In this document: one piece after another, positions 43,596 to 46,631 of the stretch
How the letters are laid out: every line of letters begins with the position of its first letter
How positions within the stretch are numbered: position 1 is the first letter of the stretch
Source of the DNA: a bacterium
GTDB taxonomy: Bacteria; Cyanobacteriota; Vampirovibrionia; Gastranaerophilales; UBA9971
Direction of reading: 5' to 3'
Length of the DNA stretch: 46,631 nt
Assembly (NCBI GenBank): GCA_037147175.1
Contig: JBAWVS010000018.1
Span: 1 to 46,631 of the forward strand
The notes under the pieces: generated by a model
Database searches by the model: none
What the model saw: only the letters and a program-made list of their open reading frames with translations
What the model was told of the DNA's origin: nothing
Program-made: the position numbers and the translations under genes

Positions 43596-43870
43596 TAATT
43601 AACTCGAATTGCTTGTATACTGAAAAGCATCACTCCTAAAAGCTATAGTGCTTTCGCAAAAAATATTTCATTTCTTAATTACTTTTTCAGAGCACTATAG
43701 TCGAAATCTAAATGAATATTGGTATTGTCATTCTGAGGGCTAAAGCCCGAAGAATCTGTCCAAAAAAGTATTTAAGCTTAAAACCCAAAAGGGACAGATG
43801 TTTCGCTTTGCTCAACATGACAATAAAAAAATTAATTGGCAATTGGAGTTAATTAGCGATTTGAGTTAAT
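43596..43870. repeat. ~275-bp repeat-bounded element (MITE-like)
   Basis: Begins with TAATTAACTCGAATTGC and ends with the imperfect inverse GCGATTTGAGTTAAT (43856-43870). Inside are CTATAGTGCT (43643-43652) inverted at 43691-43700 and copy B of the ~120-bp dispersed repeat (43727-43844). No open frame. The layout is like a small non-autonomous mobile element, or several repeats stacked together, abutting the TPR gene stop. Confidence 0.5.
43727..43844. repeat. Dispersed ~120-bp repeat, copy B
   Basis: Inverse of 16081-16203. It includes the REP-like part GTCATTCTGAGGGCTAAAGCCCGAAGAATC also seen in the secretin gene (34421-34452). Confidence 0.8.
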
Positions 43871-43872
43871 TA

Positions 43873-44286
43873 TTATTTTTTAATCAAAGGAGTTATTTTG
43901 CTTATAAATTCTTTTATTGATGATTCTTCTTCAGGATTATTCGAAAAATTCAAATATTTTTTAAATAGTTCTATAGAATTTTTATAATCGCCTTTTTCTG
44001 CATAAATTAACCCGAGATTGCTATAAGCAGCACTAAGATCGGGATTGGTCTTTATCGCAAGTTTATAGTTTTCAATTGCCTTATCTATATTTTTTTGTTT
44101 CTCATAAGCTTTTGCCATATTGAAATAATAAAGAGATTCAGCCTGATTGTCTTCTTTAACAACTTTTACATTTTTAATATTTTTAATAGGAGTAGCAGCA
44201 TTTGTCATTTGCGCTCTGACAAAAGATACATTAGTTAACAAAAATAAAATAATTAAACACCCTAAAAGATATTTTCCTGTTTTCAT
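43873..44286 (-). CDS. Exported TPR protein
   Basis: 137 residues from the ATG at 44286, eight bases after AGGGAG; an ATG at 44292 is too close to it. Signal peptide KTGKYLLGCLIILFLLTNVSFVRAQ; a Cys at LLGC could make a lipoprotein, but the LxxC match is poor and it lies too early. Two to three tetratricopeptide repeats follow (LYYFNMAKAYEKQKNIDKAI, AAYSNLGLIYAEKGDYKNSI), then a charged tail. Likely a periplasmic scaffold. It ends inside the repeat element. Confidence 0.85.
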   Translation of the reverse strand: MKTGKYLLGCLIILFLLTNVSFVRAQMTNAATPIKNIKNVKVVKEDNQAESLYYFNMAKAYEKQKNIDKAIENYKLAIKTNPDLSAAYSNLGLIYAEKGDYKNSIELFKKYLNFSNNPEEESSIKEFISKITPLIKK

Positions 44287-44383
44287 TATCATCTCTCCCT
44301 CTTTAAAAGTCGATAAATACTATAGTTGAGTGTTCCATATAACATTATTCAAAAAAAAATGATGATTTTTTTCTGCAATCTTG

Positions 44384-44389
44384 TATAAT
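44384..44389 (+). promoter_or_regulatory. -10 box upstream of the HD-GYP gene
   Basis: TATAAT, about 110 bases before the ATG at 44504, in a divergent gap between the TPR gene and this gene. No good -35 at standard spacing. Confidence 0.3.
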
Positions 44390-44503
44390 AAATAGTGTAT
44401 TAATAAATTTTATTAGTAATTTGCAGTATTTTGAATTCCCCATTTTATTAGTAATATTGATTTAGAGTTGAGATCTTATTTCGAAAAAAAGAGTACTGAA
44501 TAA

Positions 44504-45403
44504 ATGCGCCGTATAATCCCTTTAGAACTGGTCGGAAATGACAAACTCGATTTTGACCTTTATGACGAAAAAGGAGAAATCCTTTATAGGAGTGGAGATA
44601 ATCTCACTCCCGAGTTGTTAATTAAACTTAATTATAAAAAAGTATATGTAAAAAATTTATTAGCAGACGAAAACTTGGAATTTGAAAATCCTGTTATATT
44701 AACTCATAACACTGTGATTTCCGAGAAATCAACAAAAAATCTTGTAAAGAGTGCAAAAACAATATTTAAAAAGGTTTTTGACAACGAAAAAGTTGAAACA
44801 GCTGTCTTTACAGAAGCCACCGATGTGATATTGCAGGAAGTAAGCAAAAATCTTGAAAAAATTGATTGCATAAGCCAGCTTAGAATCTTTGATGAATATA
44901 CTTTTTCTCATACAGTAAACGTTTCTACATATAGTTCTGCTATCGGAATAACTTTAGGGCTAAGTGAAAAGGATATCAAGGAACTTGCTCTCGGGGCTTT
45001 GCTTCATGATGTAGGCAAAATGCTTGTACCTATAGAAATTTTAAATAAGCCTGCAAAGCTTGATCCTGAAGAATTTGAAATAATGAAAACTCATACAGTG
45101 CGCGGTTATAGATATATTAAGAAGAATTTAGAAGTAAGTGATGCTGTCGCTAGAGTTGCTCTGGATCATCAGGAAAAATATAGCGGTGGCGGTTATCCTA
45201 ACGGATTAAAAGGGAAAGAAATTAATCTTTATGCCCAAGTTACAAGTATAGCTGATGTTTATGATGCACTAACTTCAAACAGAGTCTACAAAAGAGGTTT
45301 TGCGTCAGAAAAAGCTATCGAAATTATGATCTCAGAAGGAGAAAAAAGCTTTAATCCGTATATGTTAAGTAAATTTTTGGAAATAACTGATTACAAAAAA
45401 TAA
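44504..45403 (+). CDS. HD-GYP domain protein (probable cyclic-di-GMP phosphodiesterase)
   Basis: 299 residues. The N-terminal 90 residues (DFDLYDEKGEILYRSGDNLT...) resemble the domain often placed before HD-GYP. The HD-GYP domain (about 125-295) has YTFSHTVNVSTYSSAI, the intact dyad LLHDVGKMLVP, EILNKPAKLDPEEFEIMKTH, the GYP-type DHQEKYSGGGYPNGLKG and ITSIADVYDALTSNRVYK-like sequence. Metal-binding His/Asp residues look preserved, unlike the GGDEF fusion at 38173. It probably hydrolyses cyclic-di-GMP in the cytoplasm. It is a single gene; its stop is eight bases from the convergent ychF stop. Confidence 0.9.
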   Translation: MRRIIPLELVGNDKLDFDLYDEKGEILYRSGDNLTPELLIKLNYKKVYVKNLLADENLEFENPVILTHNTVISEKSTKNLVKSAKTIFKKVFDNEKVETAVFTEATDVILQEVSKNLEKIDCISQLRIFDEYTFSHTVNVSTYSSAIGITLGLSEKDIKELALGALLHDVGKMLVPIEILNKPAKLDPEEFEIMKTHTVRGYRYIKKNLEVSDAVARVALDHQEKYSGGGYPNGLKGKEINLYAQVTSIADVYDALTSNRVYKRGFASEKAIEIMISEGEKSFNPYMLSKFLEITDYKK

Positions 45404-45411
45404 AGGTTCTT

Positions 45412-46509
45412 TTAAACAGCAAACCTGAAGTGCATTATATCTCCGTCCTGAACGATATAATCCTTCCCTTCGAGGCGGGTAAGTCCTTTTTCCCTGGCAA
45501 CTGTGTACGATCCGCAGTTAACAAAATCTTTATAAGAGGTTACTTCAGCCCTAATAAATCCTTTTTCCATATCAGTATGAATAATACCTGCTGCTTGAGG
45601 TGCTTTCATCCCGACTTTTATTGTCCAGGCTCTAACTTCAATCTCTCCGGCGGTAAAATATGTTCTTAGGTCTAGAAGATCATAAACTTTTTTGATCATT
45701 CTTTCTGTTCCGCTATCGGTAACGCCAAGTTCTTTAAGAAATTCTTTTGCTTCTTCAGCTCCAAGATCTACCAGTTCTGCCTCAATTTGTGCGCTAATCA
45801 CAACTACTTCGGCTCCATGAGTGTTTGCATATTCTTCGACTTTTTTAACAAAATCATTTCCGCCTGATGCAAGGTCATTTTCTGAGACATTTGCTGCGTA
45901 AATAACTGGTTTTGTGGATAAAAGATGGAGATTTTGAACAAAAGGGACTTCTTCTTCCGTAAATAAATCCATAGAAAAAGGTTTTCCGTTGTTCAAAAAT
46001 TCCAGAAGCTTGTCAAGTGCCTGATCTTCGATTATCGCATCTTTATCTCTCGATTTTACGTTTTTCAAAACTCTTTCTTTTCTTTTTTCGACAGTTGAAA
46101 GATCTGCCATAGCAAGTTCAAGATTAATTGTTTCTATATCGCTTACAGGGTCAATTTTTCCTGAAACGTGTACTGTGTTTTCATCTTCAAAGCATCTTAC
46201 CACTTGAATTATTGCATCAACTTCTCTTATATGTCCCAAAAACTGATTTCCCAGCCCTTCGCCTTTGCTTGCACCTTTTACAAGTCCTGCAATATCATAA
46301 AATTCTACTGCGGTCGGGATGATTTTAGTTGTTTTTACGAGGTCTTGAAGAATTTGCATTCTTTCATCCGGTACAATGACAACGCCTTTGTTTGGTTCTA
46401 TTGTACAAAACGGATAATTAGCCGATTCTGCTTTTTTGCTTGATGTTAAAGCATTAAATAAAGTTGATTTTCCTACGTTTGGTAAGCCCACTATTCCAGC
46501 CTGAAGCAC
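45412..46509 (-). CDS. ychF: Redox-responsive ATPase YchF
   Basis: A 365-residue Obg-related P-loop protein that hydrolyses ATP rather than GTP and binds ribosomes. Seen: AGIVGLPNVGKSTLFNALT (G1), YPFCTIEPNKGVV, VEFYDIAGLVKGASKGEGLG (G3), NVSEND in place of the usual NKxD (YchF-type), a central coiled coil (about 135-185), and the TGS-like C-terminus (TYFTAGEIEVRAWTI, DMEKGFIRAEVTSY, KDYIVQDGDIMHFRF). Length is normal. Confidence 0.96.
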   Translation of the reverse strand: MLQAGIVGLPNVGKSTLFNALTSSKKAESANYPFCTIEPNKGVVIVPDERMQILQDLVKTTKIIPTAVEFYDIAGLVKGASKGEGLGNQFLGHIREVDAIIQVVRCFEDENTVHVSGKIDPVSDIETINLELAMADLSTVEKRKERVLKNVKSRDKDAIIEDQALDKLLEFLNNGKPFSMDLFTEEEVPFVQNLHLLSTKPVIYAANVSENDLASGGNDFVKKVEEYANTHGAEVVVISAQIEAELVDLGAEEAKEFLKELGVTDSGTERMIKKVYDLLDLRTYFTAGEIEVRAWTIKVGMKAPQAAGIIHTDMEKGFIRAEVTSYKDFVNCGSYTVAREKGLTRLEGKDYIVQDGDIMHFRFAV

Positions 46510-46631
46510 TTTTATATTACCTTTCGATTATTATTTTAACGATTACTGCCTTTATACCACAAAGACCAATAAAATTCAGTTTAGAAATTCAAATGGGTTT
46601 TTAAACTCGACATGTTACTTTTTGTAACTAG

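Noticed and set aside
1-46631. CRISPR array, tRNA or rRNA genes
   Set aside because: No regularly spaced direct repeats, no tRNA cloverleaf or CCA-like end, and no rRNA sequence were recognised by reading.

Overview
The window is a low-GC bacterial chromosome segment of about 46.6 kb with no tRNA or rRNA gene that I can see. It combines lipid A genes (lpxI, lpxB, a DUF374 acyltransferase, a GT9 heptosyltransferase) and a Tad/Flp pilus secretin, which mean an outer membrane, with an EF-P protein that reads very like cyanobacterial EF-P and sits directly upstream of accB, an order familiar from Cyanobacteria. My inference is a non-photosynthetic relative of Cyanobacteria (Vampirovibrionia/'Melainabacteria', possibly Gastranaerophilales). 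This rests on recognition by eye, not on a tree.

Layout. 473-6571 (+): a compact four-gene carbohydrate cluster (GT4 fused to a phosphomannose-isomerase-type cupin, two GH130 enzymes, GT4 fused to a toroid domain). It is bounded by an exact 18-bp inverted repeat (23-40 and 6588-6605). A decayed IS630-type transposase lies inside the left end and a decayed serine recombinase lies just outside the right end. 6853-7813 is a scar where the recombinase remnant abuts a helix-hairpin-helix-like protein. 7908-9615: two CUT1 ABC sugar permeases without partners. 9743-12577: efp, accB, two tiny membrane proteins, accC. 12595-12762: a strongly folded RNA candidate with 6S-like architecture. 12834-16018: rsmD facing the lipid A genes. 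16352-28071: mostly single housekeeping genes (hisG, cobO, ftsZ, ctpA, mqnA, bioA) plus gcvT-gcvH-gcvPA. 28213-35655 (-): a six-gene Tad/Flp pilus assembly operon (secretin, SAF-domain protein, receiver-CpaE, CpaF, TadB, TadC) without the pilin. 35881-46509: thrS, a GAF-GGDEF-HD-GYP-like signalling protein with a broken HD dyad, a heptosyltransferase, small unknown proteins, an orphan OmpR-type regulator, a TPR lipoprotein-like exported protein, an HD-GYP protein, and ychF.

How it fits together. The first cluster looks like a transferable unit for making and phosphorolytically recycling a mannose-containing oligosaccharide. The rest is core metabolism (fatty-acid initiation, one-carbon and glycine cleavage, biotin, menaquinone, cobalamin, histidine), envelope biogenesis and a surface-pilus machine, with cyclic-di-GMP-type proteins nearby. 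Small dispersed repeats (a ~115-bp element, REP-like TCATT...AATGA units and a CAATTCGAGTTAATTA motif) occupy several gene borders, and one of them lies inside the secretin signal-peptide coding region.
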